Positions 1-11,487 of a stretch of DNA of 64,000 nt are shown piece after piece. The stretch comes from Muribaculaceae bacterium (lineage in GTDB: Bacteria; Bacteroidota; Bacteroidia; Bacteroidales; Muribaculaceae), in assembly GCA_023663365.1 (NCBI GenBank), contig JAMPHP010000001.1, positions 826,640 to 890,639 of the forward strand, in the 5' to 3' direction. The number at the start of each line of letters is the position of its first letter. Positions within the stretch are counted from its first letter, which is position 1. Made by a program: the position numbers and the translations under genes. Below the pieces are notes generated by a model. That model saw only the letters and a list, made by a program, of their open reading frames with translations, ran no database searches and was not told the DNA's origin.

Positions 1-2042
1 CTGAGCGGCTTGGCTTTAAGTCGAATTTCACCATCTACGATGCCTCCGACAGCAAGACGCTCATAAAAAGAATAATACGCGAACTGAAGCTCGACGACAA
101 GCTCTACCGCCCCGGTGTGGTGGCCGCCGATATTTCCAATGCGAAGAACAACCTTTTCTCGCCCGAGGACTATGCCGCCGATGCCGACATTACCCGCTCC
201 AACGCCGACTGCAAGCGCTCGGCGATGCCCGAGATTTACCGCCTCTACCGCGACCGCTGCCGCATAGCCGGCGCCATGGACTTCGACGACCTCCTCTACT
301 ACACCAATGTGCTGCTGCGCGACAATCCCGACGTGCTCGAGCAGTTCCGCTCCTACTTCTCCTATATCCTCGTGGATGAGTACCAGGACACCAATTTCGC
401 CCAGCACCTGATAGTGCGCCAGCTCGCCGGCGAGCGTCAGAAACTCTGCGTGGTGGGCGACGACGCCCAGAGCATTTACTCCTTCCGCGGTGCCAATATC
501 CGCAATATCCTCGACCTGAAGAAGTCCTTTCCGGCGCTGCGAACCTTCAAGCTCGAGGAGAACTACCGCTCCACGCGCAATATAATAGGAGCGGCAAACA
601 CCCTCATCGCGGCCAACAAAGAGCAGATTCCCAAGGAAGTATTCTCCAACAAGGACGAAGGCGAGCGGATAGAGGTGGTGCAGGCCTACAACGACTATGA
701 GGAAGCGTATATCGTGGCAAACCGACTCGCACAAGTGCGGATGCGCACGCACGCGCCTCTGAGCGACTTCGCCGTGCTCTACCGCACCAATGCCCAATCC
801 CGCGTGATAGAGGAGGCGCTCCGCAACCGCAATGTGGCTTACCGCATCTACGGCGGCCTCTCCTTCTACCAGCGCAAGGAAATCAAGGATGCCATCTGCT
901 ACTTCCGCCTGGCTGTAAACCCCGACGATGACGAGGCTTTCTGCCGTGTGATAAATACGCCCAAGCGTGGCATAGGCGATACCACAGTGAAAAAGGTGGC
1001 GGCCGCAGCCGTCGGTGCCGGAGTGAGCATGTACGAAGTGCTTTCCGACCCCGCGCGCCACGGGCTCGAAGTGAACAAGGGCACAGCCTCGAAGCTCCAG
1101 GCTTTCGCCTCCATGATAGCGGGCTTCGTGAAGCGCCACACCGATGGTGATGATGCCGACCGACTTGCCGCCAACATATATACCGCTACAGGTATCATGC
1201 AGGAGTATGTGTCGGACAGCACGCCCGAGAATGTATCGAAGCTCGAGAACCTTCAAGAGCTCCTGAAGGGTGTGGGCGAGTTTGCCGACGCCGAGCGCGA
1301 AAGCGGAGGCGATGCCTCTATGGCCAACTATCTGGCACAGATACAGCTCCTCACCGACCAGGATGAGGAGAAGGCCGACACCGACTGTGTGACCCTGATG
1401 ACTATCCACGCCGCCAAGGGCCTTGAGTTCACCGGCGTATTCGTGGTGGGTGTGGAGGAAAACCTGCTGCCCTCGGCCATGAGTATGCACAGCGCCTCTG
1501 AGATAGAGGAGGAACGGCGCCTGATGTATGTGGCCATCACCCGAGCCAAGCGCTTCTGCATGGTGAGCTATGCCCGCCAGCGCACCGTCAACGGCAAGAC
1601 CGAGCAGGCTTTTCCCTCACGTTTTCTCCGCGACATCGACTCTCGCTACCTGCGCCTGATGACGGGCTCGAGCATCGACGGCCCGCGCAGCTACGGCAAC
1701 CGCCGCCCCGGAGCGTCGGCCCGCGTGAGCACCTTCGACAGTGCTCCCGTGCGCTCTCCGGAGGCATCGCGCCCGTCGGCACCCGCTCCCGAGCTACGCC
1801 CGGCCACGAGCACAGCACCCAAACCGCGTGCAAAGGCTCCGGCAACAGCCGAGGGTCACTGCACGCACAGCGCCGCCGAGCTCGCCGAAGGGCAGCGGAT
1901 AGAGCATCCCACCTTCGGGCTCGGAGTGATCAGGGAGGTCGATACATCGCGTGTCGACGACAGGGTGGTGGTGGAGTTCTCGGCCGACGGCATACGCCGT
2001 ACGCTTCTGCTCAAATTCGCACGTTTCACAATTTTATCGTAG
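1..2042 (+). CDS. pcrA: UvrD/PcrA-type DNA helicase, 5' end outside window
   Basis: Superfamily 1A ATP-dependent 3'-5' DNA helicase acting in repair and replication restart. The frame (codons from position 3) is open to the left edge, so the Walker A motif and N-terminus lie outside; about 680 residues are visible. Seen in order: motif II VDEYQD, motif III GDDAQSIYSFRGA, motif IV EENYRST, motif V HAAKGLEF, motif VI RRLMYVAITRAK. A Pro/Ala/Ser-rich linker follows, then GQRIEHPTFGLGVI near the end, which resembles the Tudor-like C-terminal domain of PcrA/UvrD that contacts RNA polymerase. It ends 5 nt before nspC. A GTG at 117 is internal and not a start. Rep is a less likely alternative because the C-terminal domain is present. 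Confidence 0.93.
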   Translation, partial: ERLGFKSNFTIYDASDSKTLIKRIIRELKLDDKLYRPGVVAADISNAKNNLFSPEDYAADADITRSNADCKRSAMPEIYRLYRDRCRIAGAMDFDDLLYYTNVLLRDNPDVLEQFRSYFSYILVDEYQDTNFAQHLIVRQLAGERQKLCVVGDDAQSIYSFRGANIRNILDLKKSFPALRTFKLEENYRSTRNIIGAANTLIAANKEQIPKEVFSNKDEGERIEVVQAYNDYEEAYIVANRLAQVRMRTHAPLSDFAVLYRTNAQSRVIEEALRNRNVAYRIYGGLSFYQRKEIKDAICYFRLAVNPDDDEAFCRVINTPKRGIGDTTVKKVAAAAVGAGVSMYEVLSDPARHGLEVNKGTASKLQAFASMIAGFVKRHTDGDDADRLAANIYTATGIMQEYVSDSTPENVSKLENLQELLKGVGEFADAERESGGDASMANYLAQIQLLTDQDEEKADTDCVTLMTIHAAKGLEFTGVFVVGVEENLLPSAMSMHSASEIEEERRLMYVAITRAKRFCMVSYARQRTVNGKTEQAFPSRFLRDIDSRYLRLMTGSSIDGPRSYGNRRPGASARVSTFDSAPVRSPEASRPSAPAPELRPATSTAPKPRAKAPATAEGHCTHSAAELAEGQRIEHPTFGLGVIREVDTSRVDDRVVVEFSADGIRRTLLLKFARFTILS

Positions 2043-2047
2043 AGTAT

Positions 2048-3181
2048 ATGACACGCACCGAACTGCCTACCCCTTATTTCATAGTGTACGAAGACAGGCT
2101 TCGGGCCAACCTCGAGCTGATTAGCGACGTTGCACGCCGCAGCGGCGCAAATATCATCATGGCATTCAAGGCCAACGCCCTCTGGCGCACATTCCCCATC
2201 GTGCGGGAGTATGTGCGCGACTGCACCGCCAGCTCCGTCAATGAGCTGCTGCTTGGCGCGGAGACCCTCGGCGGTAAGATACACAGCTATACGCCGGCAT
2301 ATACCGACGCAAATATCGACACCTTCCTGCGGCATAGCTCGCACATCACCTTCAACTCACTGACACAAGCCGAGCGCTACGGCAGGCTCGCACGGGAGCG
2401 CGGGGTGTCGCCGGGTCTGCGCGTCAATCCGCGCTGCTCCGTGATTGACACCGACCTCTACAATCCGGCCTTGGCCGGCTCTCGCTTCGGAGTGGGTATT
2501 GAGGAGCTTGAGGGCGGCTTGCCCGACTATATCGAAGGACTGCACTTCCATGCGCTATGCGAAAGCACATCCTACGACCTCGAGAAAGTGCTTGCCGCCT
2601 TTGAGAGCACCTTCGGGCATCTGCTCCCCTCGCTCAAGTGGGTGAATATGGGCGGCGGACATCTGATGACGCGTCGCGGCTACGACACCGAACATCTCAT
2701 CAAGCTCATAAAAGGCTTCCGCGAGCGGCATCCCAACCTTGAGGTAATCCTCGAGCCCGGCAGCGCTTTCACATGGCAGACCGGCGACCTGGTGAGCTCG
2801 GTGGTCGACGTGGTGACCGACCGCGGCATAAGCACGGCCATCCTCGATGTGTCGTTTGCCTGCCACATGCCCGATACCCTTGAGATGCCCTATCTGCCCG
2901 CAGTGGCCGAGAGCGTGGGGGAGGGTGCTTCCGACGGGGTGCCTTACCGCCTCGGTGGCAACTCCTGCCTCAGCGGCGACTTCAAGGGCGACTACTACTT
3001 CGCCCGCGCTCCGCAGCCCGGCGATAAGATCACGCTGCGCGACATGAACCACTATACCACGGTGAAGACCACGATGTTCAACGGCGTGCATCACCCCGAT
3101 ATGGTGCTTGAGCACAGCGACGGCACGTGCGAGTATTTGCGCCGCTTTGATTATGAGGACTATAAAAACCGAATGAGCTGA
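2048..3181 (+). CDS. nspC: Carboxynorspermidine/carboxyspermidine decarboxylase
   Basis: PLP-dependent fold-III decarboxylase making spermidine or norspermidine from the carboxylated intermediate; in gut Bacteroidetes it works with carboxyspermidine dehydrogenase (known pathway; the partner is not in this window). Seen: PLP lysine in MAFKANALW (about K41), HFHALCES at about 166-173 with the family cysteine, glycine-rich NMGGGH at about 200-205 and EPGSAF near 236, the usual phosphate-binding elements. At 377 aa it is full length for NspC. ATG at 2048 is 5 nt after the helicase stop, and its TGA overlaps the next ATG by one base, so it is probably cotranscribed with its neighbours. Confidence 0.95.
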   Translation: MTRTELPTPYFIVYEDRLRANLELISDVARRSGANIIMAFKANALWRTFPIVREYVRDCTASSVNELLLGAETLGGKIHSYTPAYTDANIDTFLRHSSHITFNSLTQAERYGRLARERGVSPGLRVNPRCSVIDTDLYNPALAGSRFGVGIEELEGGLPDYIEGLHFHALCESTSYDLEKVLAAFESTFGHLLPSLKWVNMGGGHLMTRRGYDTEHLIKLIKGFRERHPNLEVILEPGSAFTWQTGDLVSSVVDVVTDRGISTAILDVSFACHMPDTLEMPYLPAVAESVGEGASDGVPYRLGGNSCLSGDFKGDYYFARAPQPGDKITLRDMNHYTTVKTTMFNGVHHPDMVLEHSDGTCEYLRRFDYEDYKNRMS

Positions 3182-4191
3182 TGGCCGACGCACCGCGATT
3201 TTCAGTGATAGTGCCGGTGTACAACCGGCGCGACGAGGTGGCCGACCTCTGCGAGAGCCTTCTTGCCCAGACCTCGAAGGACTTCGAGCTTGTGCTCGTG
3301 GAAGACGGCTCCACCGAGCCGTGCGCCGACATCGCCGATGCCGCCCGCAGCCGTGGCCTCGATGTGCGGTATTTCTTCAAGAGCAACGAGGGGCGCTCGA
3401 TAGCCCGCAACTATGGCATGGAGCGCGCCCGCGGCTCCTACTTCCTTTTCTTCGACTCCGACTGTGTGATACCGCCCGGCTATATGGCTACAATCGCATC
3501 GGAGCTCGACGGCACACCGCTCGACTGCTTTGGCGGGCCCGATGCGGCGCACGATTCATTCAGCGACACACAGAAAGCTATCAACTATTCGATGACGTCG
3601 TTTCTCACCACCGGCGGCATCCGCGGCGGCAAAGTGAGGCTGGAGAAATTTACGCCGAGGACATTCAACATGGGTTTCAGCCGCGCGGTCTACGAGCGTG
3701 TGGGCGGTTTCCGCGAGATGTTCTCAGAGGATATCGACATGAGCACGCGCATCCGCCGCGAGGGCTTCTCGATAGGGCTTGTGCGGCCTGCCTTCGTGTG
3801 GCATAAACGGCGCGTGGATTTCAAGCGCTTCTTCCGTCAGGTGTATGTGTTCGGCATGTCGCGCGTCACACTCAAGATCCTTTATCCGGGCTCGCTGAAG
3901 GCCGTGCATCTGCTGCCGGCGGTCTTTGTGCTCGGTATGCTTGGCCTTATCCTTGCGTCGATCTTTGTGTCGGCCTGGTTCCTGCTGCCGATAGGGCTCT
4001 ACTTCGCCGCCGTTTTTGCAGGGGCATTGCTGAGCACACGTTCACTTAAGATAGCGCTTCTTGCCGTGCCTGCAGCCATTATCCAGCTGGGCGGCTACGG
4101 GCTGGGCTTTATCAAGGCTTATACCGCCAAGATACTTCTGAGGCGGGGGCGCAACCTCGACGAAGAGGTGGAAATACGTCGCGGAAAATGA
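3181..4191 (+). CDS. Membrane-associated family 2 glycosyltransferase
   Basis: GT-A fold glycosyltransferase using a nucleotide sugar, probably acting at the inner face of the cytoplasmic membrane on a surface glycan or lipid carrier; the acceptor cannot be told from sequence. Seen: N-terminal FSVIVPVYNRRDEV, metal-binding DSD at about 92-94, acceptor-side EDID at about 183-186, and two or three hydrophobic helices at about 240-310, typical of GT2 enzymes with C-terminal membrane anchors. Start overlaps the nspC stop by 1 nt and its stop overlaps radC in ATGA, so the genes are translationally packed. The metabolic link to its neighbours is unclear. Confidence 0.88.
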   Translation: MADAPRFSVIVPVYNRRDEVADLCESLLAQTSKDFELVLVEDGSTEPCADIADAARSRGLDVRYFFKSNEGRSIARNYGMERARGSYFLFFDSDCVIPPGYMATIASELDGTPLDCFGGPDAAHDSFSDTQKAINYSMTSFLTTGGIRGGKVRLEKFTPRTFNMGFSRAVYERVGGFREMFSEDIDMSTRIRREGFSIGLVRPAFVWHKRRVDFKRFFRQVYVFGMSRVTLKILYPGSLKAVHLLPAVFVLGMLGLILASIFVSAWFLLPIGLYFAAVFAGALLSTRSLKIALLAVPAAIIQLGGYGLGFIKAYTAKILLRRGRNLDEEVEIRRGK

Positions 4192-4883
4192 GCACTAAGA
4201 AAAGTATGGCGGTGCCTCCGGGAGAGCTCCTGCCGCGTGAGAAGGCAATGGCGCATGGCATGAAAGCCCTCAGCGCCGTAGAGCTCATGGCTATCCTCTT
4301 CGGCACCGGGGTGCAGGGCAAGGATGTGATGGCTCTGTGCCGCGAAATCCTCGACGACAACCGCTCGAGCCTCTCGCAGGTGGCCTCGATGAGTGCGGCA
4401 GAGTTTATGAAGCGCTACAAGGGTATAGGCCCGGCAAAGGCGCTTACGCTTCTGGCGGGGCTCGAGCTTGGTGTGCGCGCGGCAGCCGAGGCGGTGGAGT
4501 GTGCCGACGAGCCCATCAATACTGCCGCAAAAGCTTTCGATTACATGAACCGCTATCTGGCCTACCTCGGGCATGAGGAATTCTGGGTGCTTCTTCTTAA
4601 GAACAATCTCAAGCCGATGCGTCAGTTCAGGGTGGGGCAGGGCGGACTTGCCATGACAGCCGTCGATCCGAAGATTATCGTGCGCGAGGCCCTGCTGAGC
4701 AATTCCACGGCGATGATGCTTTTTCACAATCATCCTTCGGGAGCTTTGTCGCCGAGTGCACAGGACGAAGCGCTTACAAAGAAAGTGGTGGCAGCGGCGG
4801 CTCTATTCGACATCCGCGTGCTCGACCACATAATCATCGGGCGTGGTGAATACTACTCTTTCCACGACCAAGGCATTATATAG
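4188..4883 (+). CDS. radC: RadC/YeeS family JAB-domain protein
   Basis: Member of the RadC family (helix-hairpin-helix plus JAB1/MPN metalloprotease-like domain). Historically called DNA repair protein, its biochemical role is uncertain. Seen: N-terminal HhH-like region ending in KGIGPAKALTLLAGLELG (about 78-95) and the JAB zinc-site motif FHNHPSGALSPSAQD at about 179-193, matching HxHPSG...S..D. It is full length (231 aa). ATG at 4188 overlaps the upstream stop as ATGA. It is the last gene of the packed 1-4883 run. Confidence 0.93.
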   Translation: MSTKKSMAVPPGELLPREKAMAHGMKALSAVELMAILFGTGVQGKDVMALCREILDDNRSSLSQVASMSAAEFMKRYKGIGPAKALTLLAGLELGVRAAAEAVECADEPINTAAKAFDYMNRYLAYLGHEEFWVLLLKNNLKPMRQFRVGQGGLAMTAVDPKIIVREALLSNSTAMMLFHNHPSGALSPSAQDEALTKKVVAAAALFDIRVLDHIIIGRGEYYSFHDQGII

Positions 4884-5077
4884 GCCGCGGATGCAGATAG
4901 GGTGGGGGATAATGTGTGCCGGAGCGGAAAATGACGGAATGGAAAAAGGTAAATAAAAAAGAAGTACTTGTGTAAGTAAAAGTTGTTTTATAGATAATTG
5001 TGCAACCTTTTTACTAAATTTCTCTCATTTTCCGCACAAAGGTAAGCAGAATAAATTAAGTGGCCAAACTAATGAAC

Positions 5078-5091
5078 AACATTTAAATGTT
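5078..5091. promoter_or_regulatory. 14-bp perfect palindrome, possible operator
   Basis: AACATTTAAATGTT is a perfect dyad 89 bp upstream of the -7 box of the sigma-factor operon. It could bind a dimeric regulator; AT-rich dyads also arise by chance, so this is tentative. Confidence 0.25.
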
Positions 5092-5179
5092 ATTTACAAA
5101 ATTTTAGAATTGACTTCTTTTCTGCGACGCTCAGTTTCTAAAAATTGCTAAACGATTAGGATATGAGCGGATTTCTTCA

Positions 5180-5187
5180 TAACTTTG
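5180..5187 (+). promoter_or_regulatory. Bacteroidetes -7 promoter box of the ECF sigma operon
   Basis: TAACTTTG fits the TAnnTTTG -7 consensus and sits 26 bp before the ATG at 5214, giving a leader of roughly 20 nt. No TTTG or TTG lies at the right distance upstream, so the -33 element is absent or replaced by an ECF-specific element. Confidence 0.45.
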
Positions 5188-5213
5188 ACCTATAAACCAA
5201 TCAAGAACTGCTG

Positions 5214-5774
5214 ATGGCCACCGCCCGACCTCAAGACAACGCCGAACTCACGGCTCGCCTTCGCGAGCCGTCGACTGTCCGTGAGGCTTTCACAGAGGTC
5301 ATCAAGGAGTATAGCGAGCCACTTTACTGGCAGATCCGCCGCCTGGTGGGAAATCACGACGATGCCAACGACATCCTCCAGAACACCTTCATGAAGGCGT
5401 GGAGCTCTCTTGAGAATTTCCGTGGAGAGGCCCGGCTGAGCACCTGGCTTTATAAAATAGCCATCAACGAAAGCATATCGCACCTTGAGCGTGAGAAGCG
5501 CCGTGCAGGAGTATCGCTCGACGATGCCGAAGGCTCCACGGCCGCTAATGTTGCAGCCCCCGCCGACATCGACGGCGATGAGCTTGCCGAGCATCTGCGA
5601 CGGGCTGTGGACTCACTCCCCGAGAAGCAAAGGATAGTGTTCAACATGAAGTACTTCGATGATATGAAGTATGAGGAAATTTCCGAAATACTCGGCACAT
5701 CTGTGGGCGCGCTGAAAGCATCCTACCACTTGGCTACAAAAAAGATTGAGCAGTATTTTGATACTATTGATTAA
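5214..5774 (+). CDS. ECF-family RNA polymerase sigma factor
   Basis: Extracytoplasmic-function sigma factor that redirects RNA polymerase in response to an envelope or surface signal. Seen: sigma region 2 at about 24-93 (DANDILQNTFMKAW and a RLSTWLYKIAIN segment) and region 4 HTH at about 130-182 (LPEKQRIVFNMKYFDDM, YEEISEILGTSVGALKASY). At 186 aa it has the normal ECF length. It heads a run with a one-TM protein in the anti-sigma position and a Spy-like periplasmic protein, an arrangement that suggests envelope-stress sensing (inference). The operon is probably autoregulated, as is common for ECF loci. Confidence 0.93.
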   Translation: MATARPQDNAELTARLREPSTVREAFTEVIKEYSEPLYWQIRRLVGNHDDANDILQNTFMKAWSSLENFRGEARLSTWLYKIAINESISHLEREKRRAGVSLDDAEGSTAANVAAPADIDGDELAEHLRRAVDSLPEKQRIVFNMKYFDDMKYEEISEILGTSVGALKASYHLATKKIEQYFDTID

Positions 5775-5823
5775 ACCTTAACCGCATCATAAAGTCAAAC
5801 ATTAAAACAGACACTGGCAATAT

Positions 5824-6318
5824 ATGGCAAAGACAAGCGAAAACATACTTGACCGGGCTCGCTCCCGGGGGCTGGCGACACCGTCGGCCGGCATGAGTGT
5901 GCCCGAGGGTTATTTCGAGGACTTTGCATCGCGGATGGCGGCAATGCTCCCCGAGCGGCCCGAGATTGAAAGCGCGGCAAGTGCAGAGGCATCGAAGCCA
6001 CGCACTTTATGGCAGCAGGTGAGGCCCTATGTCTATATGGCGGCAATGTTTGCCGGCGTGTGGTGTATGCTCCAGATGTTTGCGTCGCTCTCGGGAGCAG
6101 GCAAGCTGCAGCCCATGAGCGAGAACCCTGTGCTGGCCAAGGCTCTGTCGAGCGAGCAGTTTGTATCCGATTATCTCTACAACGATCTCAGCAGCTGGGA
6201 TGTGGTGGATGAAATGATGGCCGACGGCACCATTGAGGGTGATGACGACATTGATGCACTATGGCTCGACGACTCTATCCTCAGCGACGATTCCGCCGAT
6301 TACTTACTCCCGAAATGA
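5824..6318 (+). CDS. Single-pass membrane protein in the anti-sigma position
   Basis: I do not recognise a named family. The 164-aa product has a cytoplasmic N-terminal part (PEGYFEDFASRM at about 27-38, often seen in Bacteroidetes proteins next to ECF sigma factors), one hydrophobic segment at about 69-89 and an acidic C-terminal tail of about 70 residues. Its place directly after an ECF sigma gene and its topology suggest an anti-sigma factor or sensor. No zinc-binding ZAS motif is visible. The stop overlaps the next start (ATGA at 6315). Confidence 0.72.
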   Translation: MAKTSENILDRARSRGLATPSAGMSVPEGYFEDFASRMAAMLPERPEIESAASAEASKPRTLWQQVRPYVYMAAMFAGVWCMLQMFASLSGAGKLQPMSENPVLAKALSSEQFVSDYLYNDLSSWDVVDEMMADGTIEGDDDIDALWLDDSILSDDSADYLLPK

Positions 6319-6821
6319 ACACGGAAATGAACAGTGTGAACACGGCGCATAAAGCGCTCCGCTCCATAGCGCTATTCTTGATATTGGCAGTCTGCGCCAA
6401 TGTGGCAGCAGCTCAGGCCGATGTGACTATCAACGACAGCGAGCGCGACCGCATCTTCAATGAGATGCGCGCTTACAAGCATAAATTCCTGGCCAAGGAG
6501 CTCGCCCTCGACAAAGATCAGCAGCGCGATTTCTTCCCTGTGTACGACCGCATGGACGAGCAGCTCCAGAAGATAAGCCGTGAGACCCGCGAGCTTGAGC
6601 GCTCCGTGGCCGCCAATACGGAGGCCACCGACACGGAGATTGAAGCAGCCGCAGCGGCAGTCTACTCGCAGAAGATGCGTGAGGGCAAAGTCGAGGAAGA
6701 GTACTTCGAGCAATTCAAGGATATTCTCTCGCCCCGCCAGCTCCTGCGCCTGAAGTCGGCTGAAAAAAAATTCACACAGAAGCTCGTGCGTCAGCATCGC
6801 AAACTACAGAAGGCTCAATAA
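6315..6821 (+). CDS. Spy/CpxP-like periplasmic protein
   Basis: Secreted helical protein of 168 aa. Signal peptide with hydrophobic core LRSIALFLILAVCANVAAA, then long amphipathic, charge-rich helices (NEMRAYKHKFLAKELALDKD, FKDILSPRQLLRLKSAEKKF). The DKDQQRDFFPVYDRM and LSPRQLLRL segments resemble the LTxxQ-type motifs of Spy/CpxP chaperone-like proteins. I chose ATG 6315, which overlaps the upstream stop as ATGA and is followed directly by the signal peptide; an in-frame ATG at 6261 would put an arginine-rich stretch in front. It probably senses or buffers envelope stress with the upstream sigma/anti-sigma pair. Confidence 0.78.
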   Translation: MNTEMNSVNTAHKALRSIALFLILAVCANVAAAQADVTINDSERDRIFNEMRAYKHKFLAKELALDKDQQRDFFPVYDRMDEQLQKISRETRELERSVAANTEATDTEIEAAAAAVYSQKMREGKVEEEYFEQFKDILSPRQLLRLKSAEKKFTQKLVRQHRKLQKAQ

Positions 6822-6829
6822 AATACCCC

Positions 6830-7621
6830 ATGCCCGTAAAAATTCCTTCAGAGACACTACAGGCGGCCACTGAGGCCGGAGTTGCCAAAACCGCCTCCCG
6901 ACCTATCGGACGCCTGATCACAGGTAGCATCCTCGCCGGAGCTTACATAGCTCTTGGCGGGGTTCTTTCTATTATAGTAGGCTTCGGTTTTCCCGAATTC
7001 AGCGCCGCCAATCCCGGGCTGCAGCGCCTCCTCAGCGGCCTTGTATTCCCAATAGGCCTCATGCTCGTGGTGGTGCTCGGTGCCGACCTCTTCACCGGCA
7101 ACAACGCACTGCTCATTCCGCCCTTCATGGAGAAGCGTCTTGGAGCCGGAGCGATCTTGAAGAATTGGCTTATAGTGTGGATTGGCAATTTCATAGGCGC
7201 ACTGATGGTGGCCTATTTTTTGGTCTACCTCACAGGCATCACTGCCGCCGCGCCCTACGACAGGGCTCTCGCCGGCATCGCTGCGGCCAAGACCTCGGCA
7301 TCGGCAGGAGTTGTGGTGCTCAAGGGTATCGGCGCCAACTGGTGTGTGTGCCTTGCCGTGTGGCTGGCCTTGAGCGGGCGGCGCCTCGGCGAGAAACTGC
7401 TTGCGTGCGAAATACCCGTGATGGCCTTCGTGGCACTGGGCTACGAACACTGCGTGGCCAATATGTTCTTCCTCCCCCTTGCCATGATGCAGGGTGCCGA
7501 TGTCACTATCGCTCAGATGCTCACTGCCAACATACTCCCGGCCACGGTGGGCAATATAATAGGCGGTGCCCTCTTTGTAGGCACCGCCCAGTGGTATTTG
7601 CATCGCAAGCCGCGTGCGTAG
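6830..7621 (+). CDS. Formate/nitrite transporter (FocA/NirC) family protein
   Basis: Pentameric aquaporin-like anion channel family (FNT) moving formate, nitrite or hydrosulfide across the inner membrane. At 263 aa with about six hydrophobic helices it has the expected length. Seen: GSILAGAYIALGGVLSI in TM1, ADLFTGNNALL in the first half-helix and GYEHCVANMF, which carries the conserved pore histidine near residue 203. Start ATG 6830 is 8 nt after the Spy-like gene, so it may be read with the sigma operon. Substrate is not determinable; formate export would suit a fermenting anaerobe. Confidence 0.9.
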   Translation: MPVKIPSETLQAATEAGVAKTASRPIGRLITGSILAGAYIALGGVLSIIVGFGFPEFSAANPGLQRLLSGLVFPIGLMLVVVLGADLFTGNNALLIPPFMEKRLGAGAILKNWLIVWIGNFIGALMVAYFLVYLTGITAAAPYDRALAGIAAAKTSASAGVVVLKGIGANWCVCLAVWLALSGRRLGEKLLACEIPVMAFVALGYEHCVANMFFLPLAMMQGADVTIAQMLTANILPATVGNIIGGALFVGTAQWYLHRKPRA

Positions 7622-7622
7622 T

Positions 7623-9662
<2,040 letters not shown>

Positions 9663-9667
9663 ATAGA

Positions 9668-11398
9668 CTATGGTTTTAAGATATATCCTTCGGTGGATAC
9701 GTATTGGATTTTTGTTTCGGATGCAGCACTGTCGACACGCAGGGTGTAGCCGCACAGCATGTAGACAGAGCCGTCGCTTGCACCGGCGACAGGGAGCATG
9801 ACGGGGCGGAAGCTGTCGGCGTCGGTGTGTACTATGCTGTCGGCGGGCACGAGCAGCGAGCAAGAGTCGAGCGGTAGCTTTATCTTATCGCCCACACGCT
9901 CGGGCAGATTGCGGTTCAGCCATTTATATTGGATGGAGCTGAAGCCTTCGGGCACGGGGCTGAGAACCGTGGAGCCGCCGCCGTACTCGTGCTCAGTCGC
10001 GACAATCACAACTTCTTCGTCGCCGTAAGAGTAGGGTATCAGCGACCAGTGGCTGAGGCGGTGCTCGCTCTGCACGAAGTGTGCCACGCGCGAGTGGTCG
10101 TCCCATCGGTCGAGGTAGTCGAGATTCATGGCCAGGCTTTCGGCATCCTTACGAGGCATCTCCTCCAGGAGCTCTCTGAGTTGCTGCTCTGATATGGGCA
10201 GCTCTTTCACTCCGGCCTGCAGGAGCTCGGTGCGTACTTTCTCCTGCACGCATTTTATGCCGAGGGTGCCATAGTTGAAGCCCGGGATGGCCGATATGAG
10301 GAGGAACACCAGGGCAAAGGATGTGGCCACGAGGTTGAGGCGGGGCACTTTGGCAATACAGAGATAGTCCATCACGATGTAAGCCCACACGTTGAAGGTG
10401 AGCACATACAGGCGGCTGGCCGTGAAGCCGTACTGCCCTATTCTGTAGCCGATAGCCACACTCATGAGCACCAGCAAGGGAAGCATGAGCACCGGCATAT
10501 AGCGCAGTGCGAGAGCCGCCACGCGCTTGGCCGACTCCTTGGCCGTGGTGCTGTAGAGGTAGCCCTGAAGACCGTAGATAATCACCAGCACTACGGTGAC
10601 GAGCCCCGTGACCATCCACGACACTGTGCCTTTTGGCAGCTCCATGAGCACCAATATCTTGGCCGCGTAGACGTAGAGAACCAATGTGTAGACCAGTGTC
10701 ACGGGCAGCAGGACGTTCTTGCACAGAGCAGCCACCGAAAGGCCGAAGCCCATGTTGCTGTCGTCGTCGTGAACCTTCGCGGCCGAGGGGATATGGCATA
10801 GAAAGACCACAGCCGGAAGAGCTGCCGAAAGCAAGGTGATGAGGGTGAGCATGATGCGCTCGTTGTGGAAGCCGAATAGCGAGCTCAGAGTGCCCCAGAT
10901 GATGGCTGAAGCGATGGTGAGAACCACTGATACGGCCACAGCCACGGCAGCGGCACCGAGCACTCCTGCAGAATTGCTCCACAGATGTCGCTGCTCCGAC
11001 GCCTTCAGGCCGGGCAGGAAGAATATAGCCACGGCGAGAGCCGTATAGGCCGCGGAATAGCCTGTCATCTCGATGTCGGAGATGGAAGTGCCGGAAGTGG
11101 CGAGGACGGCGAAGTTGGCGGTCACCAAAGCAGCACACGCAATCTGCCATCCTCGGGTGGAGGCTCCCGCCCCGAGGTACGCGCACCAGCGGTAGACGGC
11201 CAGCGACAGCAGTGTGCCGAGGCTAAGACTTATGCCTGCCGCCATACCGACAATCTCGGAGGGGCGTATCACCTCCCAGATTAAGGAGAGTGCAAACAGG
11301 GTGTCGGCTGCGATGAAAATCAGCGTAGCAGGGTAGAGCCGCCAGGCTGTGGCAAGCTCTTTCTTGATGCGCGTCGGAGAGAGTAAGGAAGTTTTCAA
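9668..11398 (-). CDS. DUF4153-like polytopic membrane protein
   Basis: 576-aa inner-membrane protein with about ten hydrophobic helices in the first 380 residues and a soluble C-terminal domain of about 190 residues. It resembles DUF4153-type proteins of unknown function. No ATG fits: the upstream in-frame stop and the first internal Met (about residue 52) leave TTG at 11398 as the best start, giving [20 protein letters not shown] just before the first helix. It is 5 nt upstream of pyrF, so probably cotranscribed. No catalytic motif is visible and no function is proposed. Confidence 0.8.
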   Translation of the reverse strand: MKTSLLSPTRIKKELATAWRLYPATLIFIAADTLFALSLIWEVIRPSEIVGMAAGISLSLGTLLSLAVYRWCAYLGAGASTRGWQIACAALVTANFAVLATSGTSISDIEMTGYSAAYTALAVAIFFLPGLKASEQRHLWSNSAGVLGAAAVAVAVSVVLTIASAIIWGTLSSLFGFHNERIMLTLITLLSAALPAVVFLCHIPSAAKVHDDDSNMGFGLSVAALCKNVLLPVTLVYTLVLYVYAAKILVLMELPKGTVSWMVTGLVTVVLVIIYGLQGYLYSTTAKESAKRVAALALRYMPVLMLPLLVLMSVAIGYRIGQYGFTASRLYVLTFNVWAYIVMDYLCIAKVPRLNLVATSFALVFLLISAIPGFNYGTLGIKCVQEKVRTELLQAGVKELPISEQQLRELLEEMPRKDAESLAMNLDYLDRWDDHSRVAHFVQSEHRLSHWSLIPYSYGDEEVVIVATEHEYGGGSTVLSPVPEGFSSIQYKWLNRNLPERVGDKIKLPLDSCSLLVPADSIVHTDADSFRPVMLPVAGASDGSVYMLCGYTLRVDSAASETKIQYVSTEGYILKP

Positions 11399-11487
11399 GT
11401 TATGAATTATGAGTTAAAAGTTATGAGTTGACAGTAGTATGTGTCTTATAATTTATAATTTATAATTTTTAATTTATAATTTGCCCC
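11399..11487. repeat. AT-rich tandem heptamers between prfA and DUF4153
   Basis: The gap holds direct repeats: GAGTTAAAAGTTATGAGTT contains two copies of GAGTT, and four to five copies of a TTATAAT-type heptamer follow (about 11447-11482). Similar AT micro-repeats are frequent between Bacteroidales genes. Nothing else is visible; no hairpin with a T-run and no -33/-7 pair. Confidence 0.55.

Larger units (their letters stand above)
4884..5213. other. Intergenic region between radC and the sigma-factor operon
   Basis: 330 bp, AT-rich compared with the flanking genes and with no credible ORF. It holds a weak terminator-like pairing after radC (GTTG near 4983 with CAACCTTTTT near 5003), a perfect 14-bp palindrome at 5078-5091 and a -7 promoter box at 5180-5187. 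Confidence 0.6.

Noticed and set aside
11399..11487. AT-rich repeats as a promoter for the DUF4153-pyrF run
   Set aside because: No TAnnTTTG/TTTG pair is present on the minus strand; it looks like simple-sequence DNA.
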